Source: Ostreococcus lucimarinus CCE9901
Taxonomy: Eukaryota > Chlorophyta > Mamiellophyceae > Mamiellales > Bathycoccaceae
Length of the DNA: 64,000 nucleotides
Assembly (NCBI RefSeq): GCF_000092065.1
Contig: NC_009365.1
Coordinates: forward strand, 310,001-374,000
Reading direction: 5' to 3'
A model generated the notes under the pieces. That model made no database searches, was not told where the DNA came from, and worked only from the letters and a program-made list of their open reading frames with translations. Every line of letters starts with the position of its first letter. The first letter of the stretch is position 1. Shown one piece after another: positions 26,419 to 36,200 of the stretch. A program made the position numbers and the translations under genes.

Positions 26419-27396
26419 GCGCGCGCGATCGCGACGACGGCGGAGGCGGCGCGCGGGACGACGGCGCGGTGGACGCTCGATCGAGGCGCGCGGTGGAGGA
26501 CGCTCGCGAGCGATGCGTCGACGCGGGCGGCGACGGTCGGGGGCGGAGAGGGCGGGACGAGGGCGCGCGAGGCGGACGCGACGGCGGACGGGCGGGACGA
26601 CGACGACGACGCGCGCGCGAGGGTCGACGCGGGGGTCATGCGCGTGCGCTGGACGATCGCGGAGGGACAGGGGCGGGGGGAGGACGCGGTGGTGCCGGTG
26701 TACTCGTTCGACGGCGAAGCGCGAGGATCGGTGGAGCTTCCGGGGCGGATATTTGATCAGCCGTTGCGCGTGGACGTCGCGCACCGCGTGGTGCGGTGGC
26801 AACGCGCCAAGGCGAGGAAGGGTTTGCACAAGACGAAGTCGCGCGGGGAGGTCGCGGGGTCGACGCGGAAGGTGAGACCGCAAAAAGGGTCGGGGCGCGC
26901 GCGCGTGGGGAACCTGAAGGCGCCGCAGATGCGAGGCGGGGGGACGGCGCACGGACCGGTGGTGCGGTCGCACGCGCACGCGCTGCCGAAAAAAGTGCGG
27001 CGAATGGGGCTCAAGGTGGCGCTCAGCGCCAAGGCGGCGGAGGGGAAGCTCATCGTTGTCGATTCATTCGCTGGGATGGAGCCGAAAACGCGCGCGATGA
27101 AGGCGACGCTCGAGCGGTTGACGGGCGACCTCGGCTTGGCCGCCGGCGGCGAGTTTCACTCGACGCTCATCATCGACGGCGAATTCGAGGAAATGGCGGA
27201 GAGCGTCGTGGACGCCGAGGACCAGTTCGGGCCGAGCGAGCTCGTGCGCATGAGCGCTCGAAATTTGCCGCACGTGGAGGTGCTGCCGCAAATCGGCGCC
27301 AACGTGTATAGCATTTTGCGTCGCCGGACGCTCATCGTCACCAAAAGCGGGCTCGAGCAGCTCATCGCGCGATTAGACGCGCCGATCAAGCGATGA
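26314..27396 (+). CDS. MRPL4: Mitochondrial large-subunit ribosomal protein uL4m
   Basis: 360 residues. The first ~105 are Arg/Ala/Thr-rich with a poly-Thr run (TTATTTTTTTARA), fitting a mitochondrial presequence. The mature part has the uL4 core: LPGRIFDQPLRVDVAHRVVRWQRAK, then the extended loop KTKSRGEVAGSTRKVRPQKGSGRARVG, with the diagnostic QKGTG-like PQKGSGRAR and HGPVVRSHAHALPKKVRRMGLKVAL. uL4 lines the peptide exit tunnel and binds 23S-like rRNA. The form and presequence fit mitochondria better than plastids; a plastid L4 is the main alternative. The first ATG is used. Confidence 0.85.
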
Positions 27397-27459
27397 ATAG
27401 AGATGAATAGAGTTGTGTTGTGTTAATACGAGCGAACGACGTGATTAGCAAGAGTACGC

Positions 27460-28497
27460 CTACCAAGTCAAAATCATATCCTTCGTGTAGCCGAGCTCCT
27501 CGAGCGCCGGGAGCACGGCGAACTTCAACATCGGCGGTGGGCCGCAAATCAAAATTTGCGTGCGCTTCCCCGGCGGTGGCATCGTCTTTTCGATCATTTC
27601 TTTGGTGATGAAACCGCAGAAGTGCGACCAGCCGGCTTTGGGCGGGCGGTCGAGCGTGTAGTCGGCGCTAAACTTGTCGGCGCCGTATTTAGCGACGTCG
27701 GATTCAATCTCCTCGCGACACAAAATATCCGCCTCGGTTTGGTTCGCGAACAACAAATTCATCTTCACCTTGTCTCCGTTATCTAAAATAGCGCGCGAGA
27801 TTTGCAACATGGGCGTGATTCCGCTGCCGCCCGCGATCATGCCGACGCGCGAGCACTTGCGTTTTTCAAACCCGCCGCCCTGCGAACGCAACCGCCTGAT
27901 CGCGAAGACCCCACCGCCTTCGTACGTTTTCATCCCTTTCGGCCCATCGAAGTCGCACGAGTCACCGACGCGCAACCCATCGAGGTGTTGGCTCACCTTC
28001 CCCCCGAGCGGAAACTTTTCGCACGGCTTGTACGCCTTAATCACAAACGTCACCGAACCCTCTTGATCGTCCGTGCTCACCGGCGTGTACGGTCGCTCGT
28101 GCCGCTCGCCGCTCTTCGCGTCCACGTACGACAACCCGACGTGCTGTCCCACGGGCAAGCCCAAGACGTGCGACGGCGTCGGCAGCGCGAACGTCAGCCG
28201 CGCCGCGTCCGGCGAAATCTGTTCTCTTCGCGCCAACTTCAGCGCGACGCGCGACGTCCCGAGCGTCTTCGGCGACGCCGCCGTCCGCGCCTTCGCTCGA
28301 CGACGCGCGCTCCCCTCGCGCGTCGCGCGCAGCGCGAGATCGAGGACGACCAAGAGCGCGGCGACCGCGATCCCGAGCACGGTGACCGCGTTGACGAACT
28401 CGGGCGTGCCGAACTCTGGGAGCGTCAGCGCGCCCGTCTTCGCGTCGAACAGCGTCTTGGGCAGCGCGAACAGCTCGCGCGGCGCGGGCGCGGGCAT
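27460..28497 (-). CDS. CBR: NADH-cytochrome b5 reductase
   Basis: 345 residues. An N-terminal anchor helix (VNAVTVLGIAVAALLVVLDLAL, residues ~34-56) is followed by a basic stretch and the ferredoxin-NADP reductase fold. FAD-binding RPYTPVS and GGKVSQHLDGL come first, then the NADH domain with AGGSGITPMLQISRAIL and the C-terminal CGPPPMLKFAVLPAL. It passes electrons from NADH to cytochrome b5 for fatty-acid desaturation and sterol synthesis at the ER or outer mitochondrial membrane. An insertion of ~12 residues (RLRSQGGGFEKRK) lies before the glycine motif and is not usual in the family. It converges on uL4m with 63 bp between stops. Confidence 0.92.
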   Translation of the reverse strand: MPAPAPRELFALPKTLFDAKTGALTLPEFGTPEFVNAVTVLGIAVAALLVVLDLALRATREGSARRRAKARTAASPKTLGTSRVALKLARREQISPDAARLTFALPTPSHVLGLPVGQHVGLSYVDAKSGERHERPYTPVSTDDQEGSVTFVIKAYKPCEKFPLGGKVSQHLDGLRVGDSCDFDGPKGMKTYEGGGVFAIRRLRSQGGGFEKRKCSRVGMIAGGSGITPMLQISRAILDNGDKVKMNLLFANQTEADILCREEIESDVAKYGADKFSADYTLDRPPKAGWSHFCGFITKEMIEKTMPPPGKRTQILICGPPPMLKFAVLPALEELGYTKDMILTW

Positions 28498-28691
28498 CGC
28501 GCGCGCAGCGCGACGAGCGTCGGCGCGTGACGCGACGGACGCGGACGCGATCGGCGCGACGCGATCGATCGATCGACGCGACGTCGAACCTCGGCCCGTA
28601 ACAAAAAAAACGCGCGCGCGGACGGGTGAGGGGGAGATGTTTATCGTGGTTTGCGTGTATCATGGGCGTTTGATACGCTTGAATATGTGAT

Positions 28692-28765
28692 GTTGGGTTG
28701 GTATAGTTGGTTATTACGTCCGCCTCACACGCGGAAGGTCAGGAGTTCGAACCTCCTACCCAATA
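28692..28765 (+). tRNA. tRNA-Val: tRNA-Val(CAC)
   Basis: A 74-nt cloverleaf. Acceptor GTTGGGT pairs with ACCCAAT, with G-U at the first pair. The D-arm region is TGGTATAGTTGGTTATTACG, the usual A-box shape. The anticodon stem TCCGC/GCGGA closes loop CTCACAC with anticodon CAC. The T-arm AGGAG-TTCGAAC-CTCCT is fully paired, and the discriminator is A. No intron; CCA is not encoded. The D- and T-arm wording is like plant tRNA-Val(CAC). A T-run follows at once as the Pol III terminator. Confidence 0.93.
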
Positions 28766-28770
28766 CGCGC

Positions 28771-28777
28771 TTTTTTT
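28771..28777 (+). terminator. RNA polymerase III terminator of tRNA-Val
   Basis: Seven consecutive T residues 5 nt beyond the discriminator base of the tRNA. Confidence 0.85.
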
Positions 28778-28918
28778 GTTTTGAGAGTGGAAATACTTCT
28801 TTTCCACGCATAATACGTATTTCGTCGACCGTTCACGACTCGTCAGCCTCGAGGGACGCCACACGCGGACGCGCGACGACCGACGCGCGCGCGCCGCGCG
28901 CCGCGTCGCGGACGCGCG

Positions 28919-29695
28919 ATGCTCGCGGGCGCGCCCCGCGCGCGTCCGCGCGACGTCGGCGCGCGTCGACGACGCCCCGCGTCGCGCGGAAGCGTCGCGG
29001 CGCGGACGCGCGCCGCCGCCGCCTCGCGCGAGTGCAGGCACTACGTCAACCTGAAGAACGGCATCGAGGCGCTGCCGACGCTGCGCGACGACCTGGGCGT
29101 GCGCTCGTACGAGTTCGTTCGCATACAGAGCTCGCTGCTCGAGAACGGGGACTGCGAGAAGATGATCTTGGAGCTCGACGCGTCGCTGCTGCTCAACCTG
29201 GCGCTCGGGCGGTCGTGCTTCGTGTGGGACTTTGGATCGCGCGACGTCGTCAAGGGGCGAGGCAATCCGCGCGCGCTGTGGTACGGGGCGGAGTTCATTC
29301 GATACGCGCTGCGGAAGGAGTGGTTTCCCGAGGGCGTGGGGGACGCCGCGCGACGCGAAAACGTGCCGGTGGTGCGCGGGAAGCAAGTCGAGCGCGAGTG
29401 GGCGACGAAATTGACCATGTTCGGTCGCTCGGCGAAGCGCAAGATTCGGTATTACAGACAATTCATTCCGGACGACGTGCGCGACGTGCGATTGATCGGG
29501 GTGTACAGACCGACGACGCACGACGACGACGCCGAATACTATCGCGAGGTGCTGTTGCGACACGAGTTCGGTGACGGAGGGGACGTTCCGGACGTCGTGC
29601 GCGACGAGCGCGAGACGATCGAGGCGATCAAGAGGTTGTCGTACAATATATTTTTTGCCGGCGTGGAGGAGCCGGCGTGGTTGAACCAAAAGTAA
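28919..29695 (+). CDS. Conserved plant-type, probably plastid protein of unknown function
   Basis: 258 residues. An Arg/Ala-rich leader of ~38 residues suggests an organelle transit peptide. The body has CRHYVNLKNGIEALP, RIQSSLLENGDCEKMILELDASLLLNLALG, CFVWDFGSRD, RALWYGAEFIRYALRKEWFP and, at the end, RETIEAIKRLSYNIFF. I recall a chloroplast protein family of land plants with this pattern (an aromatic/NL-x-NGLEALP opening and the ALG...C-V-DFS box), but it has no function known to me. No membrane helix or enzyme motif is visible. A soluble stromal protein is inferred. The gene lies between the tRNA and the convergent Pol eta gene (47-bp gap). Confidence 0.75.
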   Translation: MLAGAPRARPRDVGARRRRPASRGSVAARTRAAAASRECRHYVNLKNGIEALPTLRDDLGVRSYEFVRIQSSLLENGDCEKMILELDASLLLNLALGRSCFVWDFGSRDVVKGRGNPRALWYGAEFIRYALRKEWFPEGVGDAARRENVPVVRGKQVEREWATKLTMFGRSAKRKIRYYRQFIPDDVRDVRLIGVYRPTTHDDDAEYYREVLLRHEFGDGGDVPDVVRDERETIEAIKRLSYNIFFAGVEEPAWLNQK

Positions 29696-29742
29696 TAGTA
29701 GTCTACGCATGTCAACACAATCACAGAAACGCTCGCTCACCG

Positions 29743-31545
29743 CTAACGCTTTTTGCTGAAATAATTCGTAATTTCGTTCTTACGCTTCACGCCGCCACCG
29801 GTGGACTTGTCTAACAAGCCCATGGACGCTCGAATCTCGCGCTGAATCGCCTCCGGGAGCTCGGCCAACACGTTTTTGTCGATTTGATCAGCCTTGATCG
29901 GACTCGCCGCGGGCGTCGCCGACACCGACGCCGGCGCCTTGGCTGCTTTCGTCGCGTTCTTAAACATCTCCACGACGTCGCCGCTGTCTTTTTCGAGCGA
30001 CACGAAATTTGACGCCGACACGGACATCCCGGTGATCGACCAACGCTCGCGACCACTGGCCCATTTCGAGAGCAACGTGAGCGCGTCTTGCGCCATTTCG
30101 TCCGCGCCAGGTCGCAAAGGACACCGTCGCGAGCAATGCCCACTGCTCGTCTCGCGCTCATCCGGGCTCGAAAGACCTAAAGTCAACAGCTTTGGCACGC
30201 GATTCCACTCTTCTTCGTCCGCCTCGCACCGATCGTTCAACTCGGCGGTGAGTTCGGCGAGCCAGTGCTTGGCGCTCGCGATGGAGCGAATCGCCAACGC
30301 CCCTCGAAACGTCTTCCCGGTGCCGATGCTTTTCGGCATCTCGCGCGCTTTGACAGGGTCATCATCTAAACCTAAAGACACTTTGCGCACCCACTGCGCT
30401 TTTTCTTCCCCACAAACTTCCTCGAGCTTGCGCAGCGGCGTCCTCGCGAGTTCGCCGATGGTTTTCACGTTTAAACCATCCGCGAGCTCGCGTCCAAACT
30501 TGGCACCTAAACCGCGAATGCGGTCGATGGGTAATTCATCTAAAAGCGTCGACGTGTGGTCGGGACAGAGTACCGTTTGCGACGCCGGCTTGTTCATCCC
30601 ACTCGTCAGCTTGGCGAGCATTTTGTTCAACGCGATGCCCGCGCTCAACGTGTACCCGAGCTCGTCCACGCACGCCTTGCGAAGATTGAAACAAATGTAC
30701 GCCCCCGCGGCGAGAAGTTTCTCTTCCTCTCGCCATTCGCTCTCGTCTCTATTCCACCACGCCACGGACGCCTCATCAGGAGGTCGCGGTCGAAAATTTC
30801 GCATCGGATCTTCTTCTTCCTTCGCCGCCGCCTCGACCGTCGCGTCCCCCGCCGCCGCCGCCTCGACCGACGCGTCCCCCGCCGCCGCGTTCTCGATGGT
30901 CTCCTCCACCGCGCCCGCGCCCAGCACCGGTCCATCCGCGCTGCCCGCCCGCAGCGCCTTCTTACTCACGTATCCTTTCCCGCTCACCGCGCTCGCGCCC
31001 GCCGCGTGACTCGTCCTCGCCTTTTCCAAAATCGTCGCCCACGCCGTCTCCTCCAAAACCTTCTTCGCGCTCTCCGTCAGATCCAAGTACGCCTCGTCGA
31101 TGCTCGCCCGCTCGATCGTCCCTCCGCGCGCCAGCACCGCCGCCACCTCGCGTCCCGCCTCCCTGTACAGCGTCAAATCCGCCTTCGACCGCCGCGTCGG
31201 CACCTGCACCACCGCGCACGCCGGCGCCAGCGCCCTCGCCTCGCGTCCTCGCATGTTCCGCTTCACCCCTCTCGCGCGCGCCTCGTACGACACCGCGATC
31301 AACGAGTGATTTTCGAACCCATCGCGAAGCTCTCGATCGTCGTCCGGCGCCAGCGCGCGCACGCCGCCGCGCTCGAACGGATTATACTGCACCACCACCA
31401 GCGGGACATCCTCCGCCGACGCGCGCCCGTCGCGGCGCCCCGCCGCGGTCTTCGCGCGCAGATCGCGGCGCTCGACCTGGCAGTAAAACGCGTCGAGGTC
31501 CAGGTGCGCGACGACGCGGTGCGTCGCGATCGCGCGCGTCGTCAT
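29743..31545 (-). CDS. POLH: DNA polymerase eta (Y-family translesion polymerase)
   Basis: 600 residues. The palm starts HLDLDAFYCQVE with the first metal Asp. The family's FENHSLIAVSYEARARGVKRNMRG and the second acidic pair IDEAYLDLTE follow. A ~70-residue Ala/Glu insertion with a repeated VEAAAAGDAT motif sits in the palm, then SAGIALNKMLAKLTSGMNKP, the thumb, and a little-finger domain with KSIGTGKTFRGALAI. The C-terminus has a ubiquitin-binding UBM (VLAELPEAIQREI, with the key Leu-Pro) and a final PIP-like NEITNYFSKKR for PCNA. It bypasses UV-induced pyrimidine dimers. A UBM instead of the animal UBZ finger is as in plant Pol eta. Its start codon is 33 bp from that of the divergent aminotransferase. 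Confidence 0.93.
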   Translation of the reverse strand: MTTRAIATHRVVAHLDLDAFYCQVERRDLRAKTAAGRRDGRASAEDVPLVVVQYNPFERGGVRALAPDDDRELRDGFENHSLIAVSYEARARGVKRNMRGREARALAPACAVVQVPTRRSKADLTLYREAGREVAAVLARGGTIERASIDEAYLDLTESAKKVLEETAWATILEKARTSHAAGASAVSGKGYVSKKALRAGSADGPVLGAGAVEETIENAAAGDASVEAAAAGDATVEAAAKEEEDPMRNFRPRPPDEASVAWWNRDESEWREEEKLLAAGAYICFNLRKACVDELGYTLSAGIALNKMLAKLTSGMNKPASQTVLCPDHTSTLLDELPIDRIRGLGAKFGRELADGLNVKTIGELARTPLRKLEEVCGEEKAQWVRKVSLGLDDDPVKAREMPKSIGTGKTFRGALAIRSIASAKHWLAELTAELNDRCEADEEEWNRVPKLLTLGLSSPDERETSSGHCSRRCPLRPGADEMAQDALTLLSKWASGRERWSITGMSVSASNFVSLEKDSGDVVEMFKNATKAAKAPASVSATPAASPIKADQIDKNVLAELPEAIQREIRASMGLLDKSTGGGVKRKNEITNYFSKKR

Positions 31546-31578
31546 TCCGCGACGACGGACGCGCGCGCGACGGTTGCG
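31546..31578. promoter_or_regulatory. Minimal bidirectional promoter gap
   Basis: Only 33 bp separate the start codons of POLH (minus) and the aminotransferase (plus). Promoter elements of each gene must lie in this gap or inside the other's 5' coding sequence, unless one of the annotated starts is too early. Confidence 0.5.
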
Positions 31579-32904
31579 ATGTCGACGACGTCGCGCGCGA
31601 TCGCGACGCCGCGGATCGACGCGCGCGCGCGCCGAGCGAGGACGACGCGATCGACGCGCGCGCGCGCGTCGACCGAGGACGACGGTCCGGCGACGTCGCG
31701 ACGCGCGGCGACGCTGAGGAATGAGGGCGCGTACGCGGTGCTCGAAAAAGTCGCGGCGCTCGAGCGACGAAGCGACGCGAAGGGCGCGAAGCGAGTGCTG
31801 CGATTGGAGATCGGACAGCCGGGATTCGCGACGCCGGCGCGCGTGTGCGACGCGGCGGTGCGAGCGATCGAGGGAGGGGAGACGAAGTACGCGGCGCCGA
31901 GCGGCGCGCCGAGGCTGCGCGAAGCCGTCGCGGAGTATCTCGTGAGAACGCGAGGCGTGGCGTACGAGGCGGAAAACGTGGTCGTGGGACCGGGCGCGAA
32001 GCCGGGGCTGTTTTTGCCGACGCTCGCGTGTTGCGATCCGGGAGATGAGGTGGTGTATCCGGATCCCGGATTTCCGACGTACGCGGCGATGTGCGCGGCG
32101 GCGGGCGCGACGCCGAGACCGGTGCCTCTGCGGAGCGATGGCGCGAGTTTCGACATGGCGGCGCTGGAGGCGAGCGTGAACGAGAAGACGAAGATGATCG
32201 TGATCAATTCTCCGGGGAATCCGACCGGTGGGGTGATGCCGAGAGAGGACGTGGCGGCGGTCGCGCGGCTGGCGAAAAAGTTCAACTGTTGGGTGATGAG
32301 CGATGAAATATATTCGCGATTGATTTACGACGACGAGGAGGAGGGGGGGGAGAACGACGAGAAGATATTCAGCATCTGTGCCTTGGATGGGATGAAGGAG
32401 CGCACGATTTTAGTCGACGGCTTCAGCAAGACCTATTGCATGACCGGGTGGCGTCTCGGCTGGGTGGCGTGCCCGAAACATCTCGCCGAGAAGATCAAAC
32501 TTCTCACCGTACACAGCGTTGGCTGCGTCGCTGCGTTCACGCAAATCGCCGGCGTCGAGGCGCTCACGGGCCCTCAAGACTCGGTGAAGGCGATGCGAGA
32601 CGAATATCGCGTCCGACGCGACTTCGTCGTCGACGCCCTCAACGACATCCCCGGCATCTCCTGTCCCGTGCCCAAGGGCGCTTTTTACGCCTTCCCGTCT
32701 TTTGACTTCCCCGACGTCACCGCCCAAGAGCTCGCGGATTACCTCTTAGAGGACGCCCGCGTCGCGCTCTTGCCCGGCACCGACTTCGGCGCCGCGGGCG
32801 AGCGTCACTTGCGACTCTCCTACGTCGGCGAGCTCTCCGATCTCCGCGAAGCCATGGCGCGGATCAAGACGTCTCTGGCCAAGCGCTTTCCCGACTTCGT
32901 TTAA
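31579..32904 (+). CDS. Class I PLP aminotransferase (aspartate-aminotransferase-like), probably organellar
   Basis: 441 residues. The N-terminal ~45 residues are Arg/Ala/Thr-rich and lack acids, as in a transit peptide. The fold-type I core has LRLEIGQPGFATPARV, NSPGNPTGGVMP, WVMSDEIYSRLIYD and the Schiff-base Lys in VDGFSKTYCMTGWRLGW, with the substrate-carboxylate Arg in HLRLSYVG. It is of the prokaryotic Ib-like type rather than the usual eukaryotic Ia aspartate aminotransferase. A plant-type prephenate/aspartate aminotransferase or a broad-range bacterial-derived enzyme are both possible; the amino donor cannot be fixed from sequence. A Gly/Glu/Asp-rich insertion (EEEGGENDE) follows the PLP Asp/Tyr motif. 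Confidence 0.85.
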   Translation: MSTTSRAIATPRIDARARRARTTRSTRARASTEDDGPATSRRAATLRNEGAYAVLEKVAALERRSDAKGAKRVLRLEIGQPGFATPARVCDAAVRAIEGGETKYAAPSGAPRLREAVAEYLVRTRGVAYEAENVVVGPGAKPGLFLPTLACCDPGDEVVYPDPGFPTYAAMCAAAGATPRPVPLRSDGASFDMAALEASVNEKTKMIVINSPGNPTGGVMPREDVAAVARLAKKFNCWVMSDEIYSRLIYDDEEEGGENDEKIFSICALDGMKERTILVDGFSKTYCMTGWRLGWVACPKHLAEKIKLLTVHSVGCVAAFTQIAGVEALTGPQDSVKAMRDEYRVRRDFVVDALNDIPGISCPVPKGAFYAFPSFDFPDVTAQELADYLLEDARVALLPGTDFGAAGERHLRLSYVGELSDLREAMARIKTSLAKRFPDFV

Positions 32905-33258
32905 ACGCCTCGAATCGCCGCGCGCCGGCGTCCGCGAATTTCGCCGCGGCGAACGCGATTTAATAACGAAATCCCGTCTCGTATTGCGCATCTCACGACA
33001 TCTCCAACACCCCCGGCGAGCGCGACACACGCGCGCGCGCGACCTGACACCGCGCGTCGACCGCGCGACGCGCGGCGCCGACGAAAAGCGCACGCTTCGT
33101 CGCACACCGCGCACGCGCACGCGACCGCACGGCGACCCTCAGCGACGCGCGCGCGGAAGATCGAGCGCGGATCGAGCCAACAACACCCGCGCGCGCGCGA
33201 CGCGTGCGGTAGAGCGCTCGAGGCGACGCGAGCGCTCGTGAGGACGAAAAGAGGCGAC
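32905..33258. other. Intergenic region before the surface glycoprotein
   Basis: 354 bp. An AT-richer patch (TTTAATAACGAAAT) near 32960 probably marks the aminotransferase 3' end. The rest is GC-rich with CGCGCGCG runs. Frames across it on both strands show no protein-like features, and I see no RNA gene. Confidence 0.5.
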
Positions 33259-36200
33259 ATGGGGCACGCTTCGAACGATGCGAGCGGTCGCGGTCGACGA
33301 GGGATGACGTCGGGGACGGCGCTGCGAGCGTTGATGGCGGCGAGCGCGGCGACGTTGGCGCGCGCGAGCGCGACGACTTCGACGTGCGATTATTACATGA
33401 CGCCCGAGGGTGAGGGAACGACGATCGGGCAAACCGACGCGGGTACTATCATGAATCCGTTCGGGAGCTTGGAGGAGGCGCAGTTGGCGCTGAAACCGGG
33501 GCAGACGCTGTGCGTGTTGAGCGGGACGTACGAGCTCGACACGTTCATCGGGGCGGAGATCTTGGCGCGAGGTAATGCCGACGCGCCGATTACCATTCGC
33601 GGCTACCGCACGAGCGATGGTGCGGATTTGCCAAAGTTCCGGTTTAGCGGTGGTGTTGCGTTGGATTTTAGAGGTGCCGAGTACGTCACCGTAGAAGACA
33701 TTGAAGTCGACGGCGGCGCCTCGGAGGCGACTACGGAGGATGTCGTCAAAGCGTGGTGGAATGGTGAAAAGCTCGCGCACGTGGGTAGGACTTGCTTTAG
33801 AATTGGTCAAAAGTCGCGACACGTGAGCATCAAGCGAAACGCGTGCCACGACGTCAGTGAGGTGGCGGTAAACGTCGTCGACGCGTTATATTCATCAATC
33901 AAGCTCAACGTGTTTTATCGCATCGGTTGGTTTGGTGTCGGCGATATCGCTGCGGTGAAACGCACATACACCGCCGCGGTGGACGAAGACGAAGAAGATG
34001 ACTATCGGCTGGATGTACAAGGCAACGCGATCTGGGGCGTCGAATCGCACTTGTATGAGCGAACGGAGAATGCTTCGTACTCCAAATTTGTGAAGACTTT
34101 CGGCGTCGCTTTGGACGCTGTGGCGGATGAAGATCTACGAATGCGATTTTCCGAGAACGTCATCGCGTTCAACGCTAACGTTGGGATGAAGATCGCGCGT
34201 TCGCCGTACGTTGTCGTGAGCAAGAACACGTTCTACTCCGATCCCACCGCCGGCGCGTCTTTACTCACTGACTCAGCCATGACTTCGAAGTTAATTTTGA
34301 AGGATAACATCTTCTCCACGAGTCAAAGTGCTGACTTCGCGCTCGATGTGGGCGCATCATATGGTACCGATATCGATCCTGATTTCTTCCGCAACAACAT
34401 TGTCGCCGGAGGCGGTGCGGTTCTCGATGGCAACCTCACCGTCACGCGTATCTCGTCGCAACTCTTCGCGGATGCCGCGCACGGCAACTTTACCCTTCTT
34501 CCGGCGGCCGAAGAAAGTATCAACGCCACTACGGTACCAGGAGTGGATGCGGCGGTTTTGAAGGTTCTCGCTCGCGTGATGAAGGATTTCAATGCCGGTA
34601 CGATGGCGAGAAGCGAGTGGGTGGCGAATCACAAGACGCTCACCCAGTTGATCATCAAAACGGCGCCGTCGATGTACACAAAAATCACGTCCACGCGAAA
34701 AGGTCCGGAAGACGCATCGGTGCAGTTCACTGATCCCGTCACGAATGAGTTTTTCACGTTGAAACTCAATCCTGCGTACGCGCGCGATCTTTTCGAGCGC
34801 GGTGCGTCTCCGTTGGACGGCTCCGAGGATGAGAACGCGTATCCGTTGGATGGCCCCGACGATGAGAACGCGTATCCGATCTCTGTGGGTGCACTCGGTC
34901 AAGGTTACCCGGCGAATAACACTGGTTACCCGTCGAATAGCACTGGTTACCCGTCGAGTAGCACTGGATACCCGTCGGATAGCACTGGTTCTGGTTACCC
35001 GTCGAATAGCACTGGATACCCGGCAAGCGGATACCCGGCGAATAGCACTGGATATCCGGCAAAGGGATACCCGGCGAACAGCAACGGATATCCGGCAAAG
35101 GGATACCCGGCGAACAGCACTGGATATCCGGCAAAGGGATACCCGGCGAACAGCAACGGATATCCGGCAAAGGGATACCCGGCGAACAGCACCGGATATC
35201 CGGCAAAGGGATACCCGGCGAACAGCAACGGATATCCGGCAAAGGGATACCCGGCGAACAGCACCGGATATCCGGCAAAGGGATACCCGGCGAACAGCAA
35301 CGGATATCCGGCAAAGGGATACCCGGCGAACAGCAACGGATATCCGGCCAACAGCGATGGGTATCCAGCGACGCGGACGCCAGCCATGCCGGAAAGCATC
35401 GCCGAACAGATAGAAGACGCCGTCGCGGACGCCGTCCAGCAAATTCAAAGTGTCACGGCGAACGCGACTGAGGAGATTGTACAGGCTGAGGCAGAAGCGG
35501 TGACTAACGTGACCGAGACGGCGGGAGACGAAGAAGGATCCGACGTGGATGAGTTGTTGGCGGACGCCACAAATGACGTTTCGCCACCGCCGCCACCGCC
35601 GCCGCCGCCGAGACGCAAGCCGCCGCCGCCGCCGCCGCCGTACCCGGGCACGGTCCAACCGCCGTCGCCACCGCTTCCGCCGGCACCTCCTCATGTGGAT
35701 AGCGAAGCTGGCCTCGTGAATGGTCGCATCGTCATTCCCGTAAGGGACACGCTCAGAGATTTCCTTCTGGAGAGAAATGAAGTAGTGAACGCGTCCTCGA
35801 TGAGCTTGGACCATCCGGATGAAGATGTATCCGAAATCGAAGATCTTGAGCCGGAGTGCTACAATCCTCCGCGCGGATGTCCGGCCATATTCCATTTGAG
35901 CAACTACAGAGCTCAAGCGGTGTCAAAAGTGTCTGATGACTCGTCCACGTCGTACTCGAGCGACCGAGCGGCGTTCGCGGCGTATCGTGGCGAGCGTTTC
36001 GCTACTGAACAGTCACGAGGTTCGGTGCAGGAGTTCGATGCACAGCGGCCGGTGGAAGATAGTCCGTACGGACCGAACATTGATAGAGCCTTCTTTGCCG
36101 CACTTGGGATGCAAAAGGAGTCCGCATTCAAACCGAATGAGATCATCGCCCCGATGGCTGTCCTCATGGTCATCGCCGCCGCGGTTGTCGCGAGCGAGAG

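Noticed and set aside
25572-26979. Long minus-strand frames (355 and 373 codons) across the 122-bp repeats and uL4m
   Set aside because: Almost only Arg/Ala/Ser, run through the repeat twice and oppose the well-supported uL4m gene.
35037-35346. Regular 36-bp repeats resembling a CRISPR array
   Set aside because: No spacers, the units are contiguous and in coding frame, and this is a eukaryotic nuclear region.
34357-35916. A 519-codon open frame on the minus strand across the GYP repeats
   Set aside because: It is the mirror of the plus-strand 36-bp repeats and GC-rich codons; its translation is Arg/Val/Ser low complexity (RISVAVRRVSLC), and the plus frame carries the signal peptide, domains and helices.
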